A stretch of DNA of 64,000 bases from Capitulum mitella (lineage: Eukaryota; Arthropoda; Thecostraca; Pollicipedomorpha; Pollicipedidae). The DNA is taken from assembly GCA_030062745.1 (NCBI GenBank), contig CP099841.1, positions 8,491,001 to 8,555,000 on the forward strand, in the 5' to 3' direction. A program made the translations under genes and the position numbers. Below, one piece after another: positions 44,801-56,189 of the stretch. A model generated the notes under the pieces. It made no database searches. It was not told the origin of the DNA and worked only from the letters and a program-made list of their open reading frames with translations. Numbering within the stretch: position 1 is the first letter of the stretch; each line of letters begins with the position of its first letter.

Positions 44801-46009
44801 CCCTATTCCCGGAGGGCTAGACGGTATGGCCGATTCCCGGCAGGGGGGGGCGGATTCGGCCCCCCCCCTGAGATCTCGAGAACTACTTATCCGATTTCAT
44901 CGCAACAAACGGCAATCGATTTGCCGTGACGTGAACTACATTTTTATAAAAATAAATTTTCAACATTTTGAAATTTGTGGATACAGGGGGGCAAAAATGT
45001 CAAAATGGGGGTACTTTTGGACTTCTTATAACTCCGTTGTTTATGGACCGATTTCGATGAAACTGGCATCAATCGAGAGATATGGATAGGGCTTTTACCA
45101 TGGGTATGCAAATTTGAAATTTTGAGAAAATTCATGGGCGTTCACAGGGTTTCAAAAATAGGGGGATTAGTTTTCCAATAACGGAATGAACAAAAGAGGC
45201 CAAAACACTTTTTTAGCTTCTGCTAGTCATGTTATGCTAAAGAAGTACAAATCACATTACAATGTTTGTATAATGTTAGCATAGGCGGTGCCAGGGACAT
45301 AAAAAAGGGGGAACTGTCATGGTCACACGTTTCTCAGATCAACTTGTGACCTTTGACCTTAAATGACCTCCAGTGACCTTGGGGTCACCTGGAATGATGT
45401 CGTGTGCATTCAATATTATCTGTAAACGTTTTTAATCGATTGAATTCACTCTATTCCAAAAAATTCATTTTTTGGCTTTTGCGATATAGGGTACTCGCAC
45501 TGACATTTTAGGTCATAGCTCCGTGACCTGACCTGATATCAAGCTGAAACTTGGTACACAAGTAGAGGGCATCTTTCTACGTCATATATACTCCGGGTTT
45601 GGCATTTGAAAAAACGGCGCCGAAATTATTGCGAAAAAACAAATTTTGACTTTTGACCTTGACCTGACCTTGTAAAGTGACCTCAGATAAACAAAATTGC
45701 ATATGCACATTGCCCAACTATTTAGCTATACATTCATATAAGGTTTTAAGTTCTATCTTAAAAACTCTGTTTTTGGCAGACATTTTCCTTTTACCCTCAA
45801 CATGGCCAAAAATGACCTGAGGTGCCTCCCAAAAACGTTGCCTGGCTCCGTCCCTGAGCAAAATAGAATTTCGAAATTTTGTCACAGCGCGTAGAAGGAA
45901 TAGCTAGGAAAAGTCACCAAGTTTCGTGAAGCTGCGTCAAAAAGCCTGGAATTGGCAAGCAAAAAACCCGAGGGGGGGGCGGATTCCGCCCCCCCTGCCG
46001 GGAATAGGG
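44801..46009. mobile_element. TTAA-flanked MITE, family 1, copy 2
   Basis: A 1209-bp insert with intact TTAA on both sides (44797-44800 and 46010-46013). It is the reverse complement of 23289-24497. Outer ends are ccctattcccgg on both sides. One end has an extra inner segment (agggctagacggtatggccg) before a second gattcccggcagggggg, so the ends are asymmetric. No coding capacity. Confidence 0.92.
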
Positions 46010-46057
46010 TTAAGCCAGGGGCGGGCGCAGAGGGACATATGCCTCCCCCTTCTGGAT

Positions 46058-46101
46058 CCCATATGGCACTGAGGGAAAATTTTCCCTCAGCCCCATATGG
46101 G
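46058..46101. repeat. 44-bp near-perfect palindrome without a loop
   Basis: Two 22-base arms, cccatatgg, two bases, ctgagggaaaa and its complement, meet at ttt/aaa in the centre. Only two positions per arm fail to pair. Confidence 0.9.
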
Positions 46102-47589
46102 ACGGCGTTCTGAATTAGTAACCTTCCCCGCTAGAAGAGATTATCTTTTATATCACGTTCATTAGACTTTAAAAATCGTGCTGATGACAACCTGACTCGC
46201 ATGTTCTACAGCCGATCACTGTTCATCTGAAGACGTATCAATAAACGTCGAAGTACTGAACCTAAAAACTTCTGCCACCAAGAGTTTGCCCGATTCTTTA
46301 CCGTGCCGTGTGGCCTCTCGTAGCAGTGAAGGCAGCAGGCGTGAAAAACAAATCTGACTGGAGATTAGCCTCAGCGTGAAGAACCTGGTACGTCGCAATC
46401 ATATTTCACCGTCGTCTTAATGGGACAGATTTACCCTCTCGACGGTGGCGGCACTCAGAGAACATGACACCAAAGCTGCTGAAGTCCGGACAGAATGGAA
46501 CAGCGCTCACGGCGTGCCTCTGTCCCACCGGTCGGGCCGAGGCGGCCGCCCGACACGCTTTCTACGCATCTCCCACGCCCACCCGCCGGTCCGGCCGCGA
46601 GCTGGGACAGGGCCGAGCGGCAGATGGTGCATAATGACACGCGTACCGCCGCTTTCATCCAGGACGCCGATGATGAGCTTGCCGCGCGGTACGGGTATCT
46701 GCGGTGTACCCCCTCCGGAATCGCGTACTTGGACCAGGATTACCCCACGGAACACCTGGGCCATGACCTCCTGCCGCAGCGCTGGCAGTGAGATATCCGG
46801 CGCGTAACCCTAGCAGCAACTACAACCACGGCTGGCGCACATCGAGCCGAACAGCTACAACCACATAGGATGTGCAGGTCGAGCCGATGCCAGTGCAACC
46901 AGAGCGCCGGAACAACAGCATCCCGGCCGAGGTATCACTCAGCCATCGCCTATTGTGCAAATCGAACTTCGAGCAAAGGCGCAAGCGTTAGTGATCAGCG
47001 CGACGAATCAGCTAGCGACGGCAGCTAGGACACGGTGGCCTTGTGACCGTAAGGTTCCAGTCGGGATTGTACATGGTGGCCCCCGTGCACAGGCTTCTAT
47101 CACGGTGACGCAGCCCGTCGGCGCGGGCCGCCGTCCGACGGCTGGTTACATGCGGCGGTGTTTTCACGAGAACGCGCGTGGTTAGCATGTCCCAGGCGGT
47201 GAAGGCGTAGCCTGGCTAGGAGACCTAAACTTCGATTCCGTGAGAGCAGTATAAAACCTCCCCGTCCGATCATGGAGGAAACTCTGTTGTGCGCCACGGT
47301 CGTGTTCCGCGATTGACTGCATCGTCTGGTCCCGAGCGGAACCCCTGCAACCTCGCAACCATGTTGCGAAACCGAAACCAAACCATGACCACAAAACCAA
47401 AGCGCTGTATTCCATTTTGGGTTGGCCAGAATGGACAGTATGTCCTCATTATTCTCTGTACATAGGTAGGTAGCGCGTATTTAGTGGGTAAGATAAAATC
47501 TATGGTATTGGTCTAATCCATGTGTGTGTTTACTGTGAGTGTCTTTGAGTACCAAGTTTGGCTGGCACATTGCTTTTTTGATTCAACAA
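46102..47589. other. Unassigned DNA with one GC-rich open frame
   Basis: A 98-residue frame at 46495-46791 (plus) includes DTRTAAFIQDADDELAARYG and GIAYLDQDYPTEHLGHDLLP and has a coding-like look, but I recognise no family, splice partner or promoter. The rest shows nothing clear. Confidence 0.3.
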
Positions 47590-48500
47590 CTACGGTATCC
47601 TAAAACACATGATTATTATGTGCATCAAATGCTTTACTTTGACAGCCCGACTCGGGCTAGGAGCCCCAGCACGTAAACATGCGGCCAGGGAAGGAGTTAA
47701 AACCCAGAGAGACAAACAGAAAAAAACAATCCCATATCTTCTGCAATACAGTGAATGTAGATCAAGTTGACGTTGCCTCTTCTCATACGATCTGTGCTTG
47801 ATGACTGCTGCCAGCCTGGTTGCACGCCTCTGGACCCGTTCAATCAGCTTCTGGTTCGCTCGATTGGAAAGTCCCCAGACTGAAGTGCCACACTCCAGCT
47901 GAGCGCGAACAAGCGTTTCGTAGGGAAACGGCTGCGTCACGGATTCGAGGTTCTGCAAGAACCTGTGGATTACAGACAGGGTTCGATCCGCCTTCGCGGC
48001 CGATGCAGTTGCCTGCTTCTGAAACTTGAGGGGGTCCTTGCGAAATCTCAGGTCCTTCTGCGTGGCCGACTGCACCAGATGCATCCCTCTCATTTTGTAA
48101 ATGCGACCAGGATTATGGGGCCCGATGCGCAACGACTCGCATTTCGCTTCATTGAACTGAAGCTGCCGCTTGTTGGACCACAAAACGACAGCACCAAGAC
48201 CCTTCTGGAGCAGCGCCGAACCTGAGTTCAGCGCCACACTGTGGTAGATCTTAGCAGCGTCGGCAAAGATCTTGACGGGCTCTGCACGACGTCAGGAACA
48301 TCATTGGTGGACAGCAAGAAGAGAACAGGCCCAGAACCGACCCCTGCGGGACACCGCTGATGACAGGGGACCATGGAGAAGAACATCCATTGATCGGCAC
48401 TTGCTGCTGGCGTCCGGCCAAGAAGGTCTTCATCCTCTTCAGCAGTTTCCAGCCACACCGCAAGGTCTCAGCTAGCTGAGGAGACACTGGTGTGGGACCG
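47590..48500 (-). pseudogene. Decayed CR1-like reverse transcriptase, 3' part
   Basis: Polymerase part of a non-LTR retrotransposon on the minus strand, cut by the gap on its 5' side. In order: FLAGRQQQVPINGCSSPWSP, VISGVPQGSVLG, a frame change, PVLFLLSTNDVPDVVQ, a second frame change, VKIFADAAKIYHSV, LQFNEAKCESLRIG, CGTSVWGLSNRANQKLIERV and QRRATRLAAVIKHRSYEKRQ. The catalytic FADD is FADA, so one of the paired aspartates is lost. Two frame changes also show it is inactive. Family placement (CR1/Rex-like) rests on motif style only. Confidence 0.82.
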
Positions 48501-49000
48501 NNNNNNNNNNNNNNNNNNNNNNNNNNNNNNNNNNNNNNNNNNNNNNNNNNNNNNNNNNNNNNNNNNNNNNNNNNNNNNNNNNNNNNNNNNNNNNNNNNNN
48601 NNNNNNNNNNNNNNNNNNNNNNNNNNNNNNNNNNNNNNNNNNNNNNNNNNNNNNNNNNNNNNNNNNNNNNNNNNNNNNNNNNNNNNNNNNNNNNNNNNNN
48701 NNNNNNNNNNNNNNNNNNNNNNNNNNNNNNNNNNNNNNNNNNNNNNNNNNNNNNNNNNNNNNNNNNNNNNNNNNNNNNNNNNNNNNNNNNNNNNNNNNNN
48801 NNNNNNNNNNNNNNNNNNNNNNNNNNNNNNNNNNNNNNNNNNNNNNNNNNNNNNNNNNNNNNNNNNNNNNNNNNNNNNNNNNNNNNNNNNNNNNNNNNNN
48901 NNNNNNNNNNNNNNNNNNNNNNNNNNNNNNNNNNNNNNNNNNNNNNNNNNNNNNNNNNNNNNNNNNNNNNNNNNNNNNNNNNNNNNNNNNNNNNNNNNNN
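48501..49000. other. Assembly gap
   Basis: Exactly 500 N, a conventional gap size, so the true length is unknown. It separates the CR1-like remnant from MULE2 and hides the left end of MULE2. Confidence 1.
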
Positions 49001-51304
49001 TTCCGATGTCATAAACCTTTCCCGTGCAGAGAACGTCACCATACAGGCAAACGTGGAGTCCGCACGATCTACCGTCACGCTGGCGGAGTGTGTTGTCCGG
49101 AATGAGGATGGTTCATTCTGCCCAACAGAACGGTCGCTGGCCCACGTTCACCAGAGCCAGCAGGTCATACAGGGCTTGCCTTGGTGGATGCCTGTTTCCC
49201 ATTGAGTCCAGGTATACGACACGTTTGGCGGTGTGTTCGACGACGAACAACACCCAGTGTAACGGTCCTCCGTACGCCGCCAAGTTAAACGGTACGAGCC
49301 ATGCCATTGTCTGGTGGACGCCGTACCGTTCCTTGAGGTACGTGCCCAGGCGTCTGGACTGGGCCAGCCGAGTCATTATGCTGAGCGACGCGGACTGGAA
49401 AACTGAGACTGCTAAAATACTGGCGTTGGCGACACACAGCAAAAAGGCGTCTATGACATTGTCATCTAGCCACGCAACACTTTCGCTGTGAAGTACGCGT
49501 CCGCTGATGAGCAGGTTGTCGATTTCGGTAAAATGTACCAGCAGGTTGCCGATCTTCAGCGATTTCTCTGGGTTCCTTCCCGCTCGTGGAGCTCTGGCCA
49601 GCTGGTGTGATGCTCTGGTTCCTTGTCTCTGTTGGAGTTTCGGCCGGAGTCTTGAATGGAGTCTGGGCTGAGATCTTGGCTGGAGTCTCAGCTGGAGTTT
49701 CAGCTGGAGCCTCGGCCAGAGTCTCAGATGAAGTCTCGGATGGAGTTTTGGCTGCATTCCTGGCTGGAGTCTTGGTCGGAGTCTCAGGTGAAGTCTCGGA
49801 TGGAGTCTTGGCTGCATTCCTGGCTGGAGTCTTGGCTGGAGTTTCGGCTGGAGTTTCGGCTGGCGTAATCTGGCTCCTTGCTGAGTGGATGGAGGCAGTA
49901 GATGACGAAGGAAAACCTTTCTGGAGGTATGTGAACCTTCTCTGTTTCTTTTCTTTTCTGGGTTTCCACTGCTCCTTCACATCATCCATGTCACTTGTCA
50001 TCGTCCTTTTATGTCTCCGGCTTTGCTGTAGGATGAGTGACTCCTTTTGTCGCGCCGAGCTGTCTTGCAACAGGAGCTCGACGAACTCGCCGGGCTGCAA
50101 TCGCCTCCTCTTCTGCATGAGCTGGTTCTTGATGGTCTTGAACCAGGACTCAACGCAGGCATTTGATGCTGGCTTTGTCGTGATCAGCTGCGACCACAGA
50201 GGGACGAGAGGCATAACAGAAGACAGCAGCAGTGGGCAGTAGCTGCTGTTCTGTTCTTCGCCTTGGTTCTCACTTTGAGCGTCTTTTGCGACAGACCTCA
50301 TCACTTCTTCGAAGTGCTTGCCGAACTTGGTGGAGTGTCGGTACGACTGCCACCTGTCCTTGGCTGATTGGCCTTCGGGTGGCTTCGGCTGGTCTTCGGT
50401 GTGTCCATTTCGTCGTCAAGCAGCGGCACATCGAGAGCAGGCGTGCACGGCGACGCAGCCGACACGCGAACCGGAACAGTCGGTCTAGCTTTGTCAGGTC
50501 GGACGCCTGCTGCATGCGTGCAAATAGCCACATCAGCCTCTGCCGCTCGGTTTTCTTTTTCCTCCCTAGGCGGGCGATAATCGCAGACGAAACTTGCTGG
50601 CTCATGTGCGCGGTGCACAAGCTGACAGATGTAGCTGGTGGCCGCGCGTGCTCACCCCCCTCCACTGCGGTGCTCCAGCATGCGTTCAGGTACGCTGGGA
50701 GGTCCATTTGATTGAATGCCAGACACGTGGCGTGCAGCAGCGAGTACGAACAGTCCGTCACAAAGCGCGGCGGCCGGAGTGATACTGAATTTCCGTTTGC
50801 CACTCGGTAGTCGTAAGCCACCTGCATTAGAAAATGGATGATGGCTTGGACGTTATGTCGCTCTGACAGGAAGTGGGCTATAGGGTACGACGTGTTCCCA
50901 CCCTGCCCTTTTGCAACCACGGCGTAGTAGAGGGGCTTCATGTCGCCATATTTTTTGGTCACTGAACCGGTTGAGTCCAAATGGAGCTCCGTCGGTGCGA
51001 TTCTGTACCTTTGGAAAAAAAACTTTCGGTAAACATGCACCATGAGCGGAGCACCCGCGATGAAGTGGATGTCACCTTTCAGAGAGGACGAGCTGGCAGC
51101 ATCGAGAGCGTGAGACATCCGTCGCATAATGTTTAGGTCCTCGATTACTCTGGGAGAGTAGCGATCTTTAGCCCGTTGTTCTGCCGCTGCTCGTCGCAGC
51201 ACTTGGGCACTTGGCACCGACGAAGTGTTGCCGTCACGAAGTTCTGCGTCCGAGGCCTCGACCAACTTCTCTTGTCGGGTGCGATGGGTCCCATGTAAGG
51301 CCAT
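49001..51304 (-). pseudogene. MULE2 transposase fused or linked to a Ulp1-like cysteine protease, broken
   Basis: Three blocks in three frames. Block 1 (51304-50270) has ELHLDSTGSV (D110), then YPIAHFLSERHNVQAIIHFL, PRFVTDCSYSLLHATCLAFN (D184) and MDLPAYLNACW. Block 2 (50304-49462) has SNACVESWFKTIKNQLM, whose E fits the third residue of a DDE triad, then a TP-rich linker. Block 3 (about 49590-49001) is a C48/Ulp1-type domain: SVAWLDDNVIDAFLLCVA, PLHWVLFVVEHTAKRVVYLD (His and Asp), an in-frame TGA at 49113-49115, then RQRDGRSCGLHVC (Gln/Cys) running into the gap. The frame changes could be indels or introns, but the TGA within the protease domain argues for decay. MULE transposases linked to Ulp1 domains are known from other eukaryotes. 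Assignment of the triad is by eye. Confidence 0.78.
49620..49870. repeat. Coding minisatellite (TP-rich linker) in MULE2
   Basis: Repeats of 12-24 bp built on gctggagtct, with one 60-bp unit (gatggagt-ttggctgcattcc) present twice. On the minus strand it encodes runs such as TPAETPAETPAKTPARNAAK. Confidence 0.9.
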
Positions 51305-52380
51305 GGGTTCCCATGAGATGAAGAGAAGCGAAATCGAAGGGGTCCTCCAAAATCAGTTCCATAGGGTCCCATGTTAAATCCAATGGGAAATAAAGCATAG
51401 GGTAGAAAAACGGTTTCGTCTCGCTATAACTCGAAAAGTTTCCGTCGAAATGTTACTTATGTGCCATTTTTGGACTCTGCGGCACAAGACGAACATTTTG
51501 AGTACCTGTTTGTCTAGGTTTAGAATAATAATAAAAAATGTGTTTTTGACGTATATATTTTGGAGCCCGATTTGACCATGTGGATATCAATGCGATGGAG
51601 TTCTGGGGGTGGTTTCATGTGTATTGCGGTTCTAGGTACCAGTACAGAAGAAATAGGCGAAATGGAAGGGGTCCGCCGAAATCAGTTCCATAGGGTCCCA
51701 TGTTAAACTCAATGGGAAATAAAGCATAGGGTAAAAAAACGGTTCCGTTTCGCTATAACTCAAAAAGTTTCCGTTGAAATGTTACTTATGCGCTATTTTT
51801 GGACTCAGCGGCACAAGACGAGCATTTTGAGTACCTGTTTGCCTAGGTTTGGAAAAACATTAAAAAATGTGTTTTTGACGTATATTGTTTGGAGCCCGAT
51901 TTGACCATGTGGATATCAATGCGATGGAGTTCTGATGATGGTTTCGTGTGTATGACGGTTCTGGGTATTAGTGTAGAAGAAATGGGGGAAATCGAAGGGG
52001 TCCGCCAAAATCAGTTCCATAGGGTCCCATGTTAAATTCAATGGGAAATAAAGCATAGGGTAAAAAACGGTTCCGTTTCGCTATAACTCGAAAAGTGTCC
52101 GTCGAAATGTTACGTATGCGCCATTTTTGGACTCAGCGGCACAAGACGAACATTTTGAGTACCTGTTTGTCTAGATTTAGAGTAATAATAAAAAATGTGT
52201 TTTTGACGTATATATTTTGGAGCCCGATTTGACCATGTGGATATCAATGCGATGGAGTTCTGATGATGGTCTCATGTGTATTGCGGTTCTGGGTACCAGT
52301 ACAGAAGAAATGGGGGAAATCGAAGGGGTCCGCCAAAATCAGTTCCATAGGGTCCCATGTTAAATCCAATGGGAAATAAA
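51290..52380 (+). repeat. Tandem ~330-bp units in the MULE2 right arm
   Basis: Unit starts (cagttccatagggtcccat) recur at about 51353, 51684, 52013 and 52339, spacing 326-331 bp. Units are very similar, each with the cggcacaagacgaacatttt and gatttgaccatgtggatatc landmarks also seen in MULE1. Confidence 0.92.
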
Positions 52381-53009
52381 GCATAGGGTAAAAAAACGAC
52401 TATTTTTCGCACTAACTCAAAATGTTATGATTGAAATGTGTTTTGTGCTGCATTGTTAGACTCAGCGGTCCGAGACGAACATTTTGAGTACCTATTTGTT
52501 GGGGTTATGTACATTTGTCTCCGCGGTATTTTTGTGGTGTTTTGTGTTTTGTGCTCTGGAGTGCAAAGTAACAGATGCGATGGACGTCTGATGGTGTCAA
52601 TGAGCTCAGCTAGTCAACATTTATCTCCTAACGCGTTTTGGGCGATTTTAAAGAGGTCTCGAGTTTGGGCTGACCGTGGGCTGAGCGTGGGCTGTCTTGA
52701 CAGACATGAAGACCCAATGCGTACCGGCCGCACACCAACCATCCAGTGGCTTTGACAAAGAGTCTCCTAGAAAGAGGAATTTTACGAGGCATTGATGTGA
52801 GGAAAGTGTGGAAATGATGACTCAAACCGGAAAAACCGCAGGGATAATGCAATTGATGATGCCCTCTGACGTCATGTCATTGGTATGATGTCAGATGCAT
52901 CAACTGCTATTGATATGGCGCAACCAGTTCATTCGTGGTTTGTGCTAGTTCGTAGTACGAGTAGTACTAAGCGTTGCGCTTCACATTCTCAGTGAAGCCT
53001 ATCAGCAAG

Positions 53010-55009
53010 ATCTGGTAGCACATAGCTTTTTTTGTAGCGGTGAGGTAGGTATCGGAAAGGTCTCCAGACACCGACGGTATGCCCGCTACAGCAATGTATA
53101 GATATGGTTTGTTGGCACGTGGCAGTCAGCTGGACGGTTAATTCCTGGAATAACCTGTCTCGCCTGTCTCCCAAACTGACGAAAACTGAGTTGTAAGGGG
53201 AATCGAAAATCAGAGTAGCTGCCCCTGGAAAACTGGAAATCTTAGCCCAATGGTAATACAGCGAGGAGGTGGCCTAACTTGTTTTTAGCCTGTGCCTCTT
53301 GCTGAAAACTTCGTGCCACAGTAGTTAAGAAGATATTTTGGCAAAACCCAGTTTGGGTTCCAACGGGGAAGCAAGCTGTCTCACATTGACTAAAATGTAT
53401 GAAACCAACTTATAGCCATGTAATGGGTTTCTGTGCAGTGCTTATCTTCCAGCAAAAATGGTATGCATGGTAAAAAATCATGCAACAAGCAATGTTATGG
53501 CATGCACAGTACACTGCTGCAGTGCAACTAAATTACTGCATGTCATCATTCTGTCTGTTGAGAACCACCATGGCACTAGCCTATTAGGCTTCTGTTTGGA
53601 TTCTCTGGTAACAAATTTGACAAGGCCATTTCCTAAGTTGAGGTACTTTGATCTTGTCATGATTACTTAATTTGATTTAGTCATGAATGCAATTATGGAT
53701 GTCGTAACAAGTAAAGTAATGCATAGCAATAGAATGTAATAATGGTAGCAACTGCTGCTACTGCTGCTGCTGCTATTTTTGGAAAAATTCAAACCAGCTC
53801 CAACCAGTGTCCAAGAAGGAAGCCATCTGAGTGTCCAAGATTGTCCAAGACCAAAGTCCATTGAAGAAAATTCTGATATATTTTTCAGTGGTACAGTAGA
53901 AGCAGATGTTTCTATGGGTGCCATAGTAATGTTTGTCCTTTGACTCCTATTGAGTCGCATGTAGTCACATCCTGTGTAATCTTCCTGGTATGAAATTCAT
54001 GTGAAATATTACTCTTCAAAAAAAGAAATGTGATTGCTGGCAATATCTCACCATCTGGTGGCCCAGTAGGTTAATGGGCAGCCACATGATCACAGATATG
54101 GGACATCTTGGGTTACTGAGTGGAATAGGACTGACATTATTAAGAACAGTGAAAAGTGTGCAGGACAAGATGATAAATATGAGGTATGGCTGGGAATCCA
54201 GCCACACATCTATGACCATTTACACAGCCTTGGAATCCAGCCATTTTGTGCAGATAAATAAGATAGGGTTAACGGTGGGAGGCAGATAGGATATAACTTT
54301 CAGCCTAAAGATTTGCCTATATGCAGTTGCACTATGAGCCTTCAGTTAAACATATCATGAATGCCAGTTCACAGTCTGTGTATGCACTGAAATAGGTCCA
54401 GATCATCTGCAAATTATTAGGCCAGTTTCTGGACTGTGGTGCTACGAAATAGCAGCGGACATTCTGTAAAGGTAATGTTTTATGCTTTTGGGATACCTGT
54501 GCACCCCAGGAATCTCATATTTAACATTTTGCCTATTGGCAGTGCATGAGAAAATGGACCCAAAAGCTGGCTGAGCTTTGTCAATAATTTCATGAAACTG
54601 CATTAATAGGCTGTCTGCTAATAGTAAGATATTGAAGATCACTTAGTCTAGTCTGTTGGTGTGTCTAGCAAATGGTGGCAGAAACTTCCTGTGTTCAGTT
54701 TGGATATAAGAATGACATGAAAACTGTAGGAAATGTGCATTCAAATTTTCACCTGGAATTCCATGGTGATTGGTTTGCCCAGCAGGAGTCTTGTTTTACT
54801 TGAAGTGCATGCATTGTAGATGTGGATTTTTAGTGATGTGGAACTGAATTGTGTATGCTAATTACAGAAGCTTCATTAACCATGGCATTGATTGACTATA
54901 TCAAAGCAATGGTTTTGTGTCATGGTTGAGTTAAATTTATGATTGGGGTATGAAGCAACATTTGGCATTTGGCTTGCAATAAGCTGTCCAATTTTTTGGG
55001 ACAGCTTAT
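53010..55009. other. Duplication copy B, upstream of alpha-arrestin B
   Basis: AT-rich, matching 28490-29260 in part, with copy-specific sequence at about 53700-55000. No gene was recognised. Confidence 0.5.
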
Positions 55010-55350
55010 CAGGTCCAAAAGTATTAGTACTAGTACTTTTGTAAAAGTACCAGTACTACTAGTAGTAGTAGAACTACTACTAGTACTACTTCTAGTACTA
55101 GTACTAGCATACTACTCCAAAAGTTAGTAGTTCTACTACTAGTAGTATTACTACTAGTACTAGTAGCACTACTAGGACTACTACTAGTATTAATAGTAGT
55201 GCTAGTGATATACTAATATAGTAATATAATAATAAACTAGTATAATAGTAAACATAACACTACTACTACTAGTAGTAGTAATACTATTAATATTATTCAC
55301 TAGCAGTAGTAATACTGGTAATAGGACTATGACTGCTATTACTAGTACTA
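55010..55350. repeat. Expanded (AGT/ACT) trinucleotide tract with self-complementary runs
   Basis: About 340 bp made mostly of tac/tag/act triplets in mixed orientation (agtactagtactagtag), able to pair with itself. The homologous spot in copy A (29160-29212) has only a short (ACT)n run. Confidence 0.9.
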
Positions 55351-56189
55351 GTAGTAGTACAGTTCAGTCAGTTTTGATGTCATCAAATGTTATACAGTAT
55401 CTAGAACATCCTTGGAGCAGCTTTCACAAACAAAATAGCCCTGTTCAAGGTCCTGTTTGCAGCTGCTTGCACACCTTGGTAGCCAGAGATCCACCAATGA
55501 AATTCAAGCACTGAGGCGAGAAATGGCAGAGAAGCTCAAAACCTTTTGCTTGTGGCTGCTTGCACTGATTGTGTGGAAACAGGTAAACCATCCGTAGGCA
55601 GCCTTAAGCTACACAGGCCAGACAACATGTAGGAGGGCTGGAAATGTATTTTGTGTTTGTGGTGTCAGTATATTTTTTGCTATGGAGTACAAAATTTTGC
55701 AAAGAGTGGTACTGGTCAAAACTGACATCTTTTTGATGTGAGTCAGTTATGACATCATCCTGCTTCTTACTGAATGGAGACAGAATCTTTTGCTTGCAGA
55801 GTTAGGAATAAGTTAACATGGCTATAAGGTAGGTTTTTGATGGATGCACAAGTTCATAATTTTGAGTATAAGATACTTTTGGAGCACATATTTTCTGTTC
55901 TACTCCAAAGAATATTTGTATGTATTACAGTCTGTGTACAGCAGACTTTGAAGAACCAGATTTTGACAACCAGATTTTGAAGACAACCAGATTTTGAACC
56001 AATACTTTCAGTGGTAGATGGAACACTGGCTATCTCTTGTGAGCCCTCATGGTATCAGAGTAGTCGGTACTGTTTAGTTATTGTTTCAGCTTCTCTTCGA
56101 TAGATGACTTTAATATGACCACTTTGTGTTTCTAAATGTTTCGTGTTGACCATGTCCTGCGAACGTTATGCCTTTGCCCTGTTTCAGGC

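Larger units (their letters stand above)
49001..52707 (-). mobile_element. MULE2: transposase- and protease-encoding Mutator-like element, left end hidden by the gap
   Basis: The right end at 52707 is the same atgtctgtcaagacagccca terminus (inverted) as MULE1, preceded by the same outer repeat and by about four tandem ~330-bp units (51290-52380). The interior 49001-51304 encodes DDE transposase-like and Ulp1-like sequence on the minus strand. The right flank begins gaagaccca, and the homologous place in duplication copy A (about 27688) reads ctgaagacccaaagcgtacc with no element. That shows the insertion happened after the duplication or is absent from copy A. The left end and its duplication are not visible. 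Confidence 0.85.

Noticed and set aside
48251..49205. Frames of more than 170 residues across the N gap
   Set aside because: They consist mostly of unknown bases.
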